Shown: piece after piece, positions 24,114 to 33,003 of the stretch
Position numbering within the stretch: the first letter of the stretch is position 1
Layout: each line of letters opens with the position of its first letter
Assembly (NCBI RefSeq): GCF_039888675.1
Contig: NZ_JBDQQR010000002.1
Coordinates: 720,001-784,000 of the forward strand
Direction of reading: 5' to 3'
DNA from: Mesorhizobium sp. CAU 1732
Lineage (GTDB): Bacteria > Pseudomonadota > Alphaproteobacteria > Rhizobiales > Rhizobiaceae
Length of the DNA: 64,000 nt
The notes under the pieces: generated by a model
The model's database searches: none
Told to the model about the DNA's origin: nothing
What the model saw: only the letters and a program-made list of their open reading frames with translations
Program-made: the position numbers and the translations under genes

Positions 24114-25768
24114 GCGAACAGCCCGTGCATGAACCAGCACGGCATGCTTGGCGAGGCGCCGTAGAGCCCCTGCCGATACAGCCAGAAACGGCGGCCCGCT
24201 TCGTCCTCGACGCGGAAATAGTCCCGTGTCGGCGCATCCGTCTCGTCACGCCACCATTCGGGCGCGATACGCTCCGGTCCTTCCGCGCGCGCGACCCGGT
24301 AAAGCACGCGCCGCCACCGGAAATATTGCGGCGGCCCCTCGGGCACTTCCGCCGCCGTCACCTGGACGTTTTCCGGCCGGGCCAAAAGCCGGATCGGCCG
24401 CTCGGCCATGATTTTTCCGGGAGCGCCCGGCTTCGCCGGCGCATGCGTTCGCCTGTCCGCGCCATCCTCGAAAGACTGCAGGACCGCCGCACGCTCGGGA
24501 ACGTGGCTTTCGACGAGATGCGGGAGCGCCAGCGCGCCCTCGCCAAGACGCGCGCGCACGCGATCGGCGAACAGCGCGAGCCCCTTGTCGTCGCCCTTGT
24601 GTTCACCGGCGAGATCCACCTGCTCGATGGTGAAGGCAACGGTGCTCAGCACGGACAGCCGCACCAGTTCGAAGCCGCAATCGGCATCGATCTCGTCTGC
24701 CTTCGCCGTAAGTTTCTCGTGAAACAGCTTGTGGATCAGGGCCGGTTCCCGCAACGGCCGCGACGACCCGATCGTAAAGCGCCGCACCGCGCCATCGACC
24801 CTGAACAGCGCCAGTTGCAGGCGCCGCGCGCCCTCGCCGCGACGTTCCAGATCGGTCTTGAGCGTCGTGGACAAGAGCAGGACCAGCCGCTCGATGTCTT
24901 CCAGCAGGACGATGGGTTCAGCCAGATGCCGCTCCACCGAAAGCGGCGCGACGGGCATGCGCGGCGACACGGCTTCCTCAAGTCGCCCGAGCGCCTGATC
25001 GAGCCGCATCAGCAAGGTCGCGCCGAACCGGCGCGCAAGCGGCGCGCGCGGCGCGGTCAGGATCGATCCCACCGTTCGCAGGCCGACGCTTTCAAGCCCG
25101 GTGCGGACCGCCGGCTGGAGCCGAAGGCAGCCAAGCGGCAGCGGCGACAGGGCGTACGCCTCCTCGCCCGGCCTGACGAGCGCCGGGCTCATGAACCGTG
25201 CCGCAGCCCAGGCCGCGCCCGGCGTCGAGGCGAGGCCGGCACGGGCCCGAAACCCCTGCGTGAAAAGCCGGTTCAGCATATCGTCCAGCATCGCCTTTTC
25301 GCCGCCGAAAAGATGCGCGCACCCCGTGATGTCCAGAAACAGGCCGTCGTCACCCTCCAGCGCCACCAGCGGCGTATAGCGGTCGCACCAGTCCGCAAGG
25401 CTTGTCAGGAGCTTGCGGTCGCCGGCAGGCTCCGCCTCGACGATCTCGATCGTCGGATGCATGGCGCGCGCATCGGCAAGTCCCATCCCCCGCTTGAGGC
25501 CGAGCGCAGCCGCCTTTTCGTCCAAGGCCGCGACACGCTGGGTGTTGTTCTCGCGATGGCTGACAACGAGCGGCGGATGCCCGGCATTGTGCCCGGCCTT
25601 ACGCGGCACCGCGGAGCGCCACGACCGCCCCAGCCTGCTTCTCAGAATCCGCTCGGTCTGAAGCAGCGGAAACCACAGCGCCAGGATCCTGCGCCCCGGC
25701 TCCGGCGCGAGCCCCGAAACCGGCATCGGCCGATCCGTCGATCCGTCTCTCGTGAAAGACGCACTCAT
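24110..25768 (-). CDS. imuB: ImuB, Y-family polymerase-like mutasome scaffold
   Basis: About 552 residues (from ATG 25768; a start at 25726 is also possible). It begins with RILALWFPLLQTERI and has the Y-family-like region with LVALEGDDGLFLDITGCAHLFGG, where active polymerases would carry a complete catalytic acidic set. Further family motifs are LPLGCLRLQPAVRTGLESVG and the C-terminal WRDETDAPTRDYFRVEDEAGRRFWLYRQGLYG. ImuB is thought to lack polymerase activity and to link DnaE2 to the beta clamp. It overlaps imuA at its start and dnaE2 at its end. Confidence 0.93.
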   Translation of the reverse strand: MSASFTRDGSTDRPMPVSGLAPEPGRRILALWFPLLQTERILRSRLGRSWRSAVPRKAGHNAGHPPLVVSHRENNTQRVAALDEKAAALGLKRGMGLADARAMHPTIEIVEAEPAGDRKLLTSLADWCDRYTPLVALEGDDGLFLDITGCAHLFGGEKAMLDDMLNRLFTQGFRARAGLASTPGAAWAAARFMSPALVRPGEEAYALSPLPLGCLRLQPAVRTGLESVGLRTVGSILTAPRAPLARRFGATLLMRLDQALGRLEEAVSPRMPVAPLSVERHLAEPIVLLEDIERLVLLLSTTLKTDLERRGEGARRLQLALFRVDGAVRRFTIGSSRPLREPALIHKLFHEKLTAKADEIDADCGFELVRLSVLSTVAFTIEQVDLAGEHKGDDKGLALFADRVRARLGEGALALPHLVESHVPERAAVLQSFEDGADRRTHAPAKPGAPGKIMAERPIRLLARPENVQVTAAEVPEGPPQYFRWRRVLYRVARAEGPERIAPEWWRDETDAPTRDYFRVEDEAGRRFWLYRQGLYGASPSMPCWFMHGLFA

Positions 25769-26582
25769 CTTTATTCCATTCCAGAATGACTGTTGCGGGG
25801 ATCGCCATGCGGCTGCGCGCGATCGTGACGGTGAAGGCCGGCGGCCCGATCGAACCTTCGAGTGCCCCCAGGATCGTGCGGCGTTCCGCTGCCGGCGCGG
25901 GTGAGACGACGAGCCGGACGGGCGCCGCCGTGGGCTCGGGCTCGCCTGCCTGCCGCAGCAGATAGAGGGGGCGGACGGCGGCCTGCGCGCGCCGGTGAAG
26001 CCTGCGCGTCGCCGTGAGATCGAGCCGGCGCGAATGGCCGCGCACCTCCAGGATCACACTCGACAGGGCGGTCAGCGCGGCAGCCTCCTCCGCCACCCAC
26101 AAGGCGTCCTCCAGCCGCCGCGTTTCGGCCACCAGAAGGGCATCGGCCGGAATGCCGAAACGATGCAGGATGCCCGGCGCGTAAGGGAGGCCTGCCTCCG
26201 ACAGGACTTCACCCGCAACCACCCACAGAAGCGGCGCCTTGACCGCCGATTGCCGCAGCGCCATGGCCGCCAACGCCAGCGTGAAACCGGCCACCGCGCC
26301 CGCGTCACGCGTCTGCGCGCCATGGATCTCGGTCAGCGCCGCAAACGGCAACCCTCCGCCCAGAGCCGTATCGAGGCGCTCGTTTCCGATCGGAAGCATC
26401 AGCCCCTCACCCGGCATGCCGTGCCGGCGCAGCACCACATCCTCGCTCTGCCGGCCCAGATCGGCGCCAGGCGCGGAAGGACGCTCCCCGGCCCCATGCA
26501 GCCGATCCGGCAGCCTGCCTTCGATTCTCGCGATTTCCCGACGCAAGGCAAAGACGGCCTCGCGCGCCACGGCGGTCGCCAT
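25599..26582 (-). CDS. imuA: ImuA, RecA-like mutasome regulator
   Basis: A 327-residue ImuA homolog, starting at MATAVAREAVFALRREIARIEGR. It has the RecA-like core of the family: NERLDTALGGGLPFAALTEIHG, AAALTALSSVILEVRG and RLVVSPAPAAERRTILG, without a canonical Walker A Lys-Ser/Thr. It is proposed to help load or control the ImuB-DnaE2 mutasome. Its 3' end overlaps the imuB frame by about 170 bp; the Ala/Gly-rich last 60 residues may be poorly conserved for that reason. A GTTC-N7-GTTC LexA box lies 23 bp upstream. Confidence 0.92.
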   Translation of the reverse strand: MATAVAREAVFALRREIARIEGRLPDRLHGAGERPSAPGADLGRQSEDVVLRRHGMPGEGLMLPIGNERLDTALGGGLPFAALTEIHGAQTRDAGAVAGFTLALAAMALRQSAVKAPLLWVVAGEVLSEAGLPYAPGILHRFGIPADALLVAETRRLEDALWVAEEAAALTALSSVILEVRGHSRRLDLTATRRLHRRAQAAVRPLYLLRQAGEPEPTAAPVRLVVSPAPAAERRTILGALEGSIGPPAFTVTIARSRMAIPATVILEWNKDECVFHERRIDGSADAGFGARAGAGAQDPGAVVSAASDRADSEKQAGAVVALRGAA

Positions 26583-26604
26583 GATGCGGTTCTTTCGTTC
26601 ACTT

Positions 26605-26619
26605 GTTCCTGTTATGTTC
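26605..26619 (-). promoter_or_regulatory. LexA (SOS) box of the imuA-imuB-dnaE2 operon
   Basis: gttcctgttatgttc is an exact match to the alphaproteobacterial LexA site GTTC-N7-GTTC. It lies 23-37 bp before the imuA start. A further gttc at 26597 gives a partial extra half-site. It predicts induction by DNA damage. Confidence 0.88.
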
Positions 26620-26774
26620 CTATGGATTCCAGAGCCGCCGGGAAGAGTCAAGCGGAGTCTCGGAGAATTTATTCCTCGCCCGGCGATTCAGGTCGGCCCC
26701 GGGCCTTCATCATCCGACGCATCGGGGGTCGAAAGCCGCGTCACAAAGGTCTATATGGCCCGAAAGGACACCGC

Positions 26775-27197
26775 ATGGCCCGTATCTATCAAAGTCAGGA
26801 ATGGAGCACGAAGCTCTCTCCTTCGCTGCAGGATTTCGAACTCCTGGCGCTGGAAACCTATGCCCATCTGCCCGACGAATTTCGCATGCTGACCGGCGAG
26901 ATCGTCATCCTCATCGCGGAATTTCCCACCGACGAGATCATGGACGATCTCGCGCTGGAAACCCCGTTCGACCTGCTGGGCCTGTTTGAGGGACGAGGCA
27001 TCGCGGAGCGGTGGAACCCGTCGACGGGGGAAGGTCCGAACCGCGTCACCCTCTATCGCCGCGCGATTCTCGACTACTGGTCGGAAAACGAGGAGACGCT
27101 GGGCGACATCGTCGCGCATGTGCTGATCCACGAGATCGGCCACCATTTCGGCCTTTCCGACGACGACATGGAAAAGATCGAAGAGGGCGTGGAGTAG
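26775..27197 (+). CDS. metallopeptidase family protein (DUF1025/MMP37-like zincin)
   Basis: A 140-residue cytoplasmic protein, starting at MARIYQSQEWSTKLSPS with aagga upstream. The zinc signature HEIGHHFGL (HExxH plus more) at about residue 118 and the preceding LGDIVAHVLI define the minimal zincin family found in rhizobia and actinobacteria. The front half (LTGEIVILIAEFPTDEIMDDL, LLGLFEGRGI) is family-specific. Substrate and activity are unknown. It is divergent from imuA, with about 190 bp between. Confidence 0.88.
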   Translation: MARIYQSQEWSTKLSPSLQDFELLALETYAHLPDEFRMLTGEIVILIAEFPTDEIMDDLALETPFDLLGLFEGRGIAERWNPSTGEGPNRVTLYRRAILDYWSENEETLGDIVAHVLIHEIGHHFGLSDDDMEKIEEGVE

Positions 27198-27198
27198 A

Positions 27199-27378
27199 AT
27201 GGCAAAGCCGCTCTCGCCGTCCGACCTTTACGATCGGTTGAGAGAAGCGTGGAGCCTGGAGACATCCAGCCGGTGGACGACGCGATCCCCTTCGAGGACA
27301 TGCCCGCCACGCGCGGACGCGATGGCCGACACGAGCCCGGCACAGTATCAGGCGCTGAGGCGAAGGCTGGGGCTTTGA
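27199..27378 (+). CDS. possible 59-aa ORF, maybe a remnant
   Basis: A frame opening 2 nt after the metallopeptidase stop reads MAKPLSPSDLYDRLREAWSL, then ETSSRWTT, and becomes Arg/Ser/Pro-rich before stopping at 27376. The AWSLETSSRWT stretch recalls the start of YunG-type proteins, after which the frame seems lost. It may be a frameshifted remnant. Evidence for expression is limited to its closeness to the upstream gene. Confidence 0.3.
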   Translation: MAKPLSPSDLYDRLREAWSLETSSRWTTRSPSRTCPPRADAMADTSPAQYQALRRRLGL

Positions 27379-27382
27379 CTGG

Positions 27383-27688
27383 TCAGGCGGCCTCGGCCGG
27401 CATTTCGGGGATCGCGTCGATCTCCGCCCGCTTCGCATCCGCCACGACCGCGAGATCGTAGGACGCCTGCATGTTCATCCAGAACCTCGGCGAGGTTCGG
27501 AAGAATTTTGCAAGACGCAGCGCCGTGTCCGTCGTGACGGGCGACTGTTCCGCCGCCAGCCGCTCGATACGGGTGCGGGGAACGCCGAGTTTCCTTGCAA
27601 GCACGCCTGCACTCATCCTCAGGGGTACGAGATACTCCTCCCGCAGAATTTCTCCGGGGTGTATCGGGGGATCGAATCTCAAGTCCAT
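27383..27688 (-). CDS. higA: HigA-type antitoxin (orphan)
   Basis: A 101-residue helix-turn-helix antitoxin of the HigA/VapI group: PPIHPGEILREEYLVPL, then SAGVLARKLGVPRTRIERLA and VTTDTALRLAKFFRTSPRFW, ending in the MQASYDL motif. It normally binds and represses HigB RNase and their shared promoter. No HigB-like gene lies upstream (the next gene is a DUF1737 protein), so it is an orphan. The start at 27688 has ggag 6 nt upstream; the frame also opens at 27700. Confidence 0.88.
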   Translation of the reverse strand: MDLRFDPPIHPGEILREEYLVPLRMSAGVLARKLGVPRTRIERLAAEQSPVTTDTALRLAKFFRTSPRFWMNMQASYDLAVVADAKRAEIDAIPEMPAEAA

Positions 27689-27728
27689 TCCGAACTCCAT
27701 GGATTTCAGGACTCGAAGGTTTGCTGGA

Positions 27729-27935
27729 CTACTGCTCGCCGAGTTTCATCGACGGGTCGTACTCCGTGCCCTCGACCTCCTTGAACACCGCCTGGCCGCA
27801 GCGCATCGTCTTGGTTTCCGCGTCGAAGGCGTAGGTCGGCGAGCCGTAGATGTGCCAGCCCTTGTTCAGCGCGGCGGTCACCTTGTGGCAGAAGCTCGAA
27901 TCGTCGGGGCCGGAGAGAAAGCGGTAGAGTTTCAT
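27729..27935 (-). CDS. DUF1737 domain protein
   Basis: A 68-residue protein: MKLYRFLSGPDDSSFCHKVT, then ALNKGWHIYGSPTYAFD and MRCGQAVFKEVEG. The LNKGW.LYGSP core is the DUF1737 signature. Function is unknown. It starts 10 nt after the stop of the CoA-ester lyase gene, with aggaaaacaccg as ribosome site, so the two are probably one transcript. Confidence 0.85.
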   Translation of the reverse strand: MKLYRFLSGPDDSSFCHKVTAALNKGWHIYGSPTYAFDAETKTMRCGQAVFKEVEGTEYDPSMKLGEQ

Positions 27936-27945
27936 CGGTGTTTTC

Positions 27946-28818
27946 CTATTTTCCTGCCCTGGCCAGCACGCGCTCGGCCTGGTCGAGATGCAGCCGCTCG
28001 ATCATCCTGCCGTCGATCGATATGACGCCCTTCTTTTCGTTCTCCGGTAGCGCGAAGGCGGCGCGGACCGCAAGCGCATCAGTCACCTCGTCGCCGGAGG
28101 GCGAAAAGGCGGCATTGGCCGCCTCGATCTGCGCCGGATGGATCAGCGTCTTGCCGTCGAAGCCCATATTGCGGCCTTCCTCGCATTCGCGCGCGAAGGC
28201 ATCGAGATCGCGAAAATCGTTGCTGACGCCGTCGAGCACGTCGAGGCCCCCCGCGCGCGCCGCCAGCACCATCTGCGACAGCCAGGAGGCGAGATAGCGC
28301 CGGTCGGGCGTGACCTTGACGCCGGTCTCCTTGACGAGATCGTTGGTGCCCGCCACGAGGCAGGCGAGCCGTGCGCCCCTGTCGCGGCCGAGTGCCGCGA
28401 TCGCGCCGATGTTGAGGAGCGCGCGTGGCGTCTCGATCATCGCCCAGAGCCAGAGCGACGGGCGCGCATCGGTGTCATCGAGCAGGTCGTTGGCTTCGAG
28501 AATGTCGCGCGCGGTTTCGACCTTGGGCAGGAGGATGCCGTCCGGGCGGCATTCGCGCGCCGCGAGAAGGTCGCCCTCGCCCCATTCGCTCGACAGCGCG
28601 TTGACGCGCACGATCATCTCCCTGCCGCCCTTTTCGCGGCCGGCGAAGATCGCCTTCAGCCGCTCGCGCGCGGCGAGCTTTTCGGCAGGCGCGACGGCAT
28701 CCTCCAGATCGATGATCACGGCATCGCAGGCAAGCTGCGCGATCTTCGCGAGCGCCTTCTCGTTGGTGGCGGGAACATAGAGGACGGAGCGGCGCGGCCG
28801 TGGGGTTCTGATCTGCAT
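27946..28818 (-). CDS. HpcH/HpaI aldolase/citrate lyase family CoA-ester lyase
   Basis: A 290-residue protein from ATG 28818 (the frame extends upstream but overlaps the divergent oxidoreductase gene). It is a CitE-like TIM barrel: RRSVLYVPATNEKALAKI, DAVIIDLEDAVAP (metal-site Glu/Asp), RVNALSSEW, GILLPKVE, AMIETPRALLNI, LVAGTNDLVKE, then FDGKTLIHPAQIEAAN. Such enzymes act on malyl-CoA, citramalyl-CoA or similar thioesters; the exact substrate is not evident. It heads a short operon with the DUF1737 gene. Confidence 0.88.
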   Translation of the reverse strand: MQIRTPRPRRSVLYVPATNEKALAKIAQLACDAVIIDLEDAVAPAEKLAARERLKAIFAGREKGGREMIVRVNALSSEWGEGDLLAARECRPDGILLPKVETARDILEANDLLDDTDARPSLWLWAMIETPRALLNIGAIAALGRDRGARLACLVAGTNDLVKETGVKVTPDRRYLASWLSQMVLAARAGGLDVLDGVSNDFRDLDAFARECEEGRNMGFDGKTLIHPAQIEAANAAFSPSGDEVTDALAVRAAFALPENEKKGVISIDGRMIERLHLDQAERVLARAGK

Positions 28819-28932
28819 CCCTATGTTCTGGCTCAACCGATTCGCCGGCGCAAGCGCGCTCGTGCAACGAACGCTCTTGCCGCGCCGCTGCAAAGCTGGT
28901 TCCTTGCCCGCCGCCCACCAGCGGAGCCATCC

Positions 28933-30102
28933 ATGCCCAGTTACGACATTGTCATCATTGGCGGCGCGATCGTCGGTTCCTCGATCGCCTATTTCCTGCG
29001 CGAGGAAGGGTTTTCGGGATCGATAGCGCTGGTCGAGCGCGACCCGAGCTTCGCCCATTCCGCGACCACGCTCTCCTGTGCGTCGATCCGCCAGCAATTC
29101 TCGATTCCCGAAAACATCAGGCTGTCGCAGTTCACGCTCGGCCTGTTTCGCGAGTTAAAGACGCGGTTCGGCAGCGACGCCGACATCGCCTTCCGCGAGA
29201 AGGGCTATCTCATCCTCGCCGGCCCCGAAGGGCTGCCGATCCTCAAGGCCAACCATGCCGTGCAGGAGGCCGAAGGCGCGGACATCGTGCTGGAAGACGC
29301 CGACGCGCTGGCGAAGCGTTTTTCGTGGATATCGACCGAAGGCATCACGGCCGGCGCCTATGGCCGCTCGGGCGAGGGCTGGTTCGACGCGCACGCGCTT
29401 CTGACGCTGTTCCGCAAGGCCTTGAAGGACAAGGCGATCGACCTGATCACCGGCGAAGTCGCCGCGATCGAGCGCAACGGCGCGCGGGTCGCGAGCGTAA
29501 CCCTTGCCGATGGCACGCGCCTCGACGCCGGTCATGTTATCAACGCAGCCGGCCCCAATGGCGGCAAGGTCGCCGCGATGGCGGGAATCACCCTGCCGGT
29601 CGAACCGCGCAAGCGCTCGGTCTTCGTCTTCGAGGCGCGCGACCGCATCGACGACATGCCGCTGATGGTCGATCCCAGCGGCATCTATGTGCGCCCGGAA
29701 GGCTCGGTCTACATCACCGGCGGCGCCGAACCGGAAGACACGGACGGCCCGGCAGACCCGGCCGATTTCGAGCCGGACTGGTCGCTGTTCGAAGAGACGA
29801 TCTGGCCCATTCTGGCGACGCGCGTCCCCGCCTTCGAGGCGATCAAGCCGGGTCGCGCGTGGGCCGGTCACTACGACTACAACACGCTCGACCAGAACGC
29901 GGTGGTCGGCCCGCATCCGGAGGTCGAAAACTTCATCTTCGCGAACGGGTTCTCGGGCCACGGCCTGCAGCAGGCGCCGGCGGTCGGCAAGGCGCTGGCG
30001 GAACTGATCCTGCACGGCAGCTACCGCACGATCGACTGCTCAGCCTTCTCCTACGAGCGCATCGCGGAAGGCAGGGCCTTCCGCGAATTGAACGTTATCT
30101 GA
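28933..30102 (+). CDS. FAD-dependent oxidoreductase, DAO family
   Basis: A 389-residue D-amino-acid-oxidase-fold flavoprotein. The FAD dinucleotide motif is near the start (YDIVIIGGAIVGSSIAYFL), with VERDPSFAHSATTLS after it, AAGPNGGKVAAMAGI in the middle and the closing FANGFSGHGLQQAPAVGKALAELI motif. Relatives oxidise secondary or tertiary amines such as sarcosine, or 2-hydroxy acids; the substrate is not determined. It is divergent from the CoA-ester lyase gene, 114 bp away. Confidence 0.9.
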   Translation: MPSYDIVIIGGAIVGSSIAYFLREEGFSGSIALVERDPSFAHSATTLSCASIRQQFSIPENIRLSQFTLGLFRELKTRFGSDADIAFREKGYLILAGPEGLPILKANHAVQEAEGADIVLEDADALAKRFSWISTEGITAGAYGRSGEGWFDAHALLTLFRKALKDKAIDLITGEVAAIERNGARVASVTLADGTRLDAGHVINAAGPNGGKVAAMAGITLPVEPRKRSVFVFEARDRIDDMPLMVDPSGIYVRPEGSVYITGGAEPEDTDGPADPADFEPDWSLFEETIWPILATRVPAFEAIKPGRAWAGHYDYNTLDQNAVVGPHPEVENFIFANGFSGHGLQQAPAVGKALAELILHGSYRTIDCSAFSYERIAEGRAFRELNVI

Positions 30103-30176
30103 TTACAAATCGAGTTCAGGAGAAGGTCTTGGGTCACGCTCTCGCGAGGTCACCGTGGAGGGAATTTGGTCCGCGA

Positions 30177-30425
30177 TCAGGTGACGACCAGTCCCGCTTC
30201 GTCGAGGGCGGCGGCGAATTCGCGCTCTGCATCGGCAGTCGAGCGATGCCCGTCGAGCACTTTCAGGCAGGTGTCGCGCGCGTCGCGATGGCGCGGGCCC
30301 CGCGCGCCCGGCCATTGCGTGCTCGACAGGATGTCCACCGCCTCGCGCACCGTGCCGATACGGTGAGGCACCCCGCCGATCGTCACGGTCACCGGTGTCC
30401 CGAAGCTCTTGTCCTGCTGTGTCAT
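30177..30425 (-). CDS. DUF982 domain protein
   Basis: An 82-residue protein from the ATG at 30425: TPVTVTIGGVPHRIGTVREA, then WPGARGPRHRDARDTCLKVLDG. The DUF982 family is found almost only in Rhizobiales and often in many copies. Function is unknown. The frame extends upstream to 30626, but that part is Arg/Pro-rich and not conserved-looking. Confidence 0.85.
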   Translation of the reverse strand: MTQQDKSFGTPVTVTIGGVPHRIGTVREAVDILSSTQWPGARGPRHRDARDTCLKVLDGHRSTADAEREFAAALDEAGLVVT

Positions 30426-30659
30426 CAAGTTCAACGCCCGCTGGGGAACCGGGTTCCCGGCAGGCGCAAAGCCGGACCATTGACGCGGCGTGAGCCGATG
30501 CCTATCTGAGCACCGGGTTCGGAAGCCCCTGCCGCCCGCAGGCTCAGGCCACGGTGAAGCTTCCCGACGAGACATCGTTTCCCTGTCGTCAGACGGCCGA
30601 AACGGCAATGCGGGCTCCCGTGACACACATGCCGTCCATCAGATGGATAGGAGAACGCG

Positions 30660-31103
30660 ATGACCACCACATCATCCGATTACAAGTCACATGCCAAACG
30701 CCTGCGCGACGCGCTCGCTGCCGACGGTATCACGGTCAGCCATGGCAAGGCGCTTGAACTGGTCGCCCGGCAAAACGGCGCGCGCGACTGGAATACGCTT
30801 GCCGCGCAGGACACGGCCACCAAAAGCCCGATCGAACGGAGCGGCGCGCCTTTCAGCGTGGGAGAGCCAGTCGAGGGCACCTTCAACGGCAACCCGGCGC
30901 ATGGCCGGGTCATCGGCCTGTCCGAGACGATCAAGCCGGAACTCTGGCGGGTTACCGTCAAGTTCGACCCTCCGGTCGACGCGTCCACGTCGCAGAACTT
31001 CTCGGTCAAGCGCAATCGCGTCGAGATGGTCGTTGGGGCCGATGGTCGCTCGCGGCGGCTGACCGGCACGGAAACCGGCGTCATGGCGCTCAAGCGCGCC
31101 TGA
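30660..31103 (+). CDS. small protein with glyoxalase-superfamily-associated N-terminal helix domain
   Basis: A 147-residue protein. The first 50 residues (KSHAKRLRDALAADGITVSH, GKALELVARQNGARDWNTLAA) match a short helical domain common in proteobacterial proteins annotated as glyoxalase superfamily. The rest is beta-rich (FSVGEPVEGTFNGNPAHGRV, LWRVTVKFDPPVD). The metal-binding residues of a true glyoxalase are not apparent, so the name should be taken only as a family label. A good aggag ribosome site precedes the ATG. Confidence 0.7.
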   Translation: MTTTSSDYKSHAKRLRDALAADGITVSHGKALELVARQNGARDWNTLAAQDTATKSPIERSGAPFSVGEPVEGTFNGNPAHGRVIGLSETIKPELWRVTVKFDPPVDASTSQNFSVKRNRVEMVVGADGRSRRLTGTETGVMALKRA

Positions 31104-31160
31104 CGGCACCCTGAGCCCGAAAACAGGCGGTTGCGACCCCGGTCGCAGCCGCCTGTTTGC

Positions 31161-32279
31161 TCAGAGCCGCTTGAGAAACGCCGAGACCTCCGCCAGCCCG
31201 TCGCGCAGGATTTGCGCATTGTTGGCATAGCCGATGCGCACCGTGCCCTCCGCATCAAGCGCCGATCCGGGCGTGAACAGAACGCCGGTCTCCTCGAGCA
31301 GTTTGACGCAAAAGGCTTCCGCCGGCATGCCGGCATCGTAGCGCAACAGCGCCGTCGTTCCCGATTGCGGTTTCACCCAATCCACCTTCGGCTCGTTGCC
31401 GACCCACGCTTCCAGGATGCCAAGATTTTCGCGCACGATCCCCCGGCTGCGCGCGAGGATCGCGTCGCGGCTTTCCAGCGCAATGGCCGCCAGGAAATCG
31501 TCGACCATGCCGACGCTGATCGTGTTGTAGTCGCGATGGATCGACACCTCATGCAGCAGATCCTGCCGACCGGCGATCCAGCCCAGCCGCAGCCCCGCCA
31601 GCGAGAACGCCTTCGACATCGAGCCGGTGCTGATCGCCTTGCCGTAGAGGTCCGCGACCGAAACGGTCGTGCCCGCACCCGTCTGGTCGGTGCCGCGATA
31701 GACTTCGTCGGCGAGAATCCATGCGCCGGTGTTTTCAGCGATCGCGACGATCTCGCGCAAAGTCGCCTCGTCCATCAGCGCGCCGGTCGGGTTGTTGGGA
31801 TTGGCGAAGACGATCAGCTTGCAGGCGTCGCCTGCAAGCTGCCGCAATGCGTCGAGATCGACCCGTTAAGCATCCTCCTCGCGCAACCGCAACTGCCTCA
31901 CCTCGGCGCCGAGGCTTTCGGGAATGGAGACGTGCTGCTGATAGGTCGGCACGATCGAGACGACCACATCGCCCGGCTCCACAAGCGCCTGATAGACCAG
32001 CGCGTTGGCGCCGATCGCACCATGCGTGACCGTGATGTCTGCGGGCTTCTTTGTCTCGTAATGCGCGGCAATCGCATCGCGCAGCCGCTCGGAGCCCTCG
32101 ATCGCGCCATAGGTCAGCTTCATCGGCAAAAGATCGTCGAGAAGACTGTTCGACTTGCCCGTCAGGGCAAGAAGCTGGTCGACCGTCAGCGATTCCACGC
32201 AGGTTTCGGCCAGATTGTAGCGGCAGAGGTTTTCGTACCGGTTCATCCAGATTTCGACGCCGAACGGCCTGATCTTCAT
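31161..32279 (-). pseudogene. class I/II PLP aminotransferase interrupted by an in-frame stop
   Basis: A full-length fold-type I aminotransferase (about 371 residues) except for one TAA at 31866-31868, between LRLREEDA and [10 protein letters not shown]. Both sides are in the same frame and otherwise intact. N-terminal: [32 protein letters not shown]-terminal: [22 protein letters not shown] and [21 protein letters not shown], containing the PLP-binding Lys. A good ribosome site (aagaggag) precedes the start at 32279. A one-base change from TAC/TAT, CAA, GAA or AAA would explain the stop. It may be a recent nonsense mutation or a sequencing error. Substrate is unknown. Confidence 0.85.
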
Positions 32280-32384
32280 CGCACGCTTCTCCTCTTGTCC
32301 GACCGACTCCGGACTTTGAATTTCCCGGGATTGTGTGTAAATCGGGTCCGCAGGAATTCTGAAGGCCGAAAGACAGGCAAGACC

Positions 32385-32990
32385 ATGGACCCGTTCACCA
32401 CGCTCACAGGCGTCGCAGCACCGCTTCCGATCGTCAATGTCGATACCGACATGATCATCCCGAAGGACTATCTCAAGACGATCAAGCGCACCGGACTGGG
32501 TTCCGGCCTGTTCGCCGAGATGCGCTTCAACGAGGATGGTTCGGAAAACCCCGATTTCGTGCTCAACAAGCCGGCCTATCGCAAGGCGCAGATTCTCGTC
32601 GCCGGCGACAATTTCGGCTGCGGCTCGTCGCGCGAGCATGCGCCGTGGGCGCTGCTCGATTTCGGCATCCGCTGCGTGATCTCGACCTCCTTCGCCGACA
32701 TTTTCTACAACAACTGCTTCAAGAACGGCATCCTGCCGATCACCGTCAGCCAGGACGATCTCGACAAGCTTATGGACGATGCGGGGCGCGGTGCGAACGC
32801 CACGCTGACCGTCGATCTCGTCGAGAATGAAATCCGCGGGCCGGACGGCGGCGTCATCACCTTCGATCTCGACCCCTTCAGGCGTCACTGCCTGCTCAAC
32901 GGCCTCGACGACATCGGCCTGACGATGGAGAAGGCGCCGTCGATCGACAGCTTCGAGAAGCGCAACGCGGAAAGCCGTCCCTGGGCCTGA
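32385..32990 (+). CDS. leuD: 3-isopropylmalate dehydratase small subunit
   Basis: A 201-residue Leu[40 protein letters not shown], the swivel-domain motif [35 protein letters not shown] and a C-terminal [19 protein letters not shown]. With LeuC it isomerises 2-isopropylmalate in leucine synthesis. leuC is not in the window; leuB is 0.7 kb downstream. Length and motifs are normal. Confidence 0.96.
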   Translation: MDPFTTLTGVAAPLPIVNVDTDMIIPKDYLKTIKRTGLGSGLFAEMRFNEDGSENPDFVLNKPAYRKAQILVAGDNFGCGSSREHAPWALLDFGIRCVISTSFADIFYNNCFKNGILPITVSQDDLDKLMDDAGRGANATLTVDLVENEIRGPDGGVITFDLDPFRRHCLLNGLDDIGLTMEKAPSIDSFEKRNAESRPWA

Positions 32991-33003
32991 GCGAGCGACC
33001 GGC

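Noticed and set aside
24125..25789. 554-codon plus-strand frame opposite imuB
   Set aside because: Arg/Gln-rich shadow; imuB motifs on the minus strand are clear.
31866..31868. Recoded stop codon (selenocysteine or pyrrolysine) in the aminotransferase
   Set aside because: The stop is TAA, which is not used for either amino acid, and the family has no such residue there.
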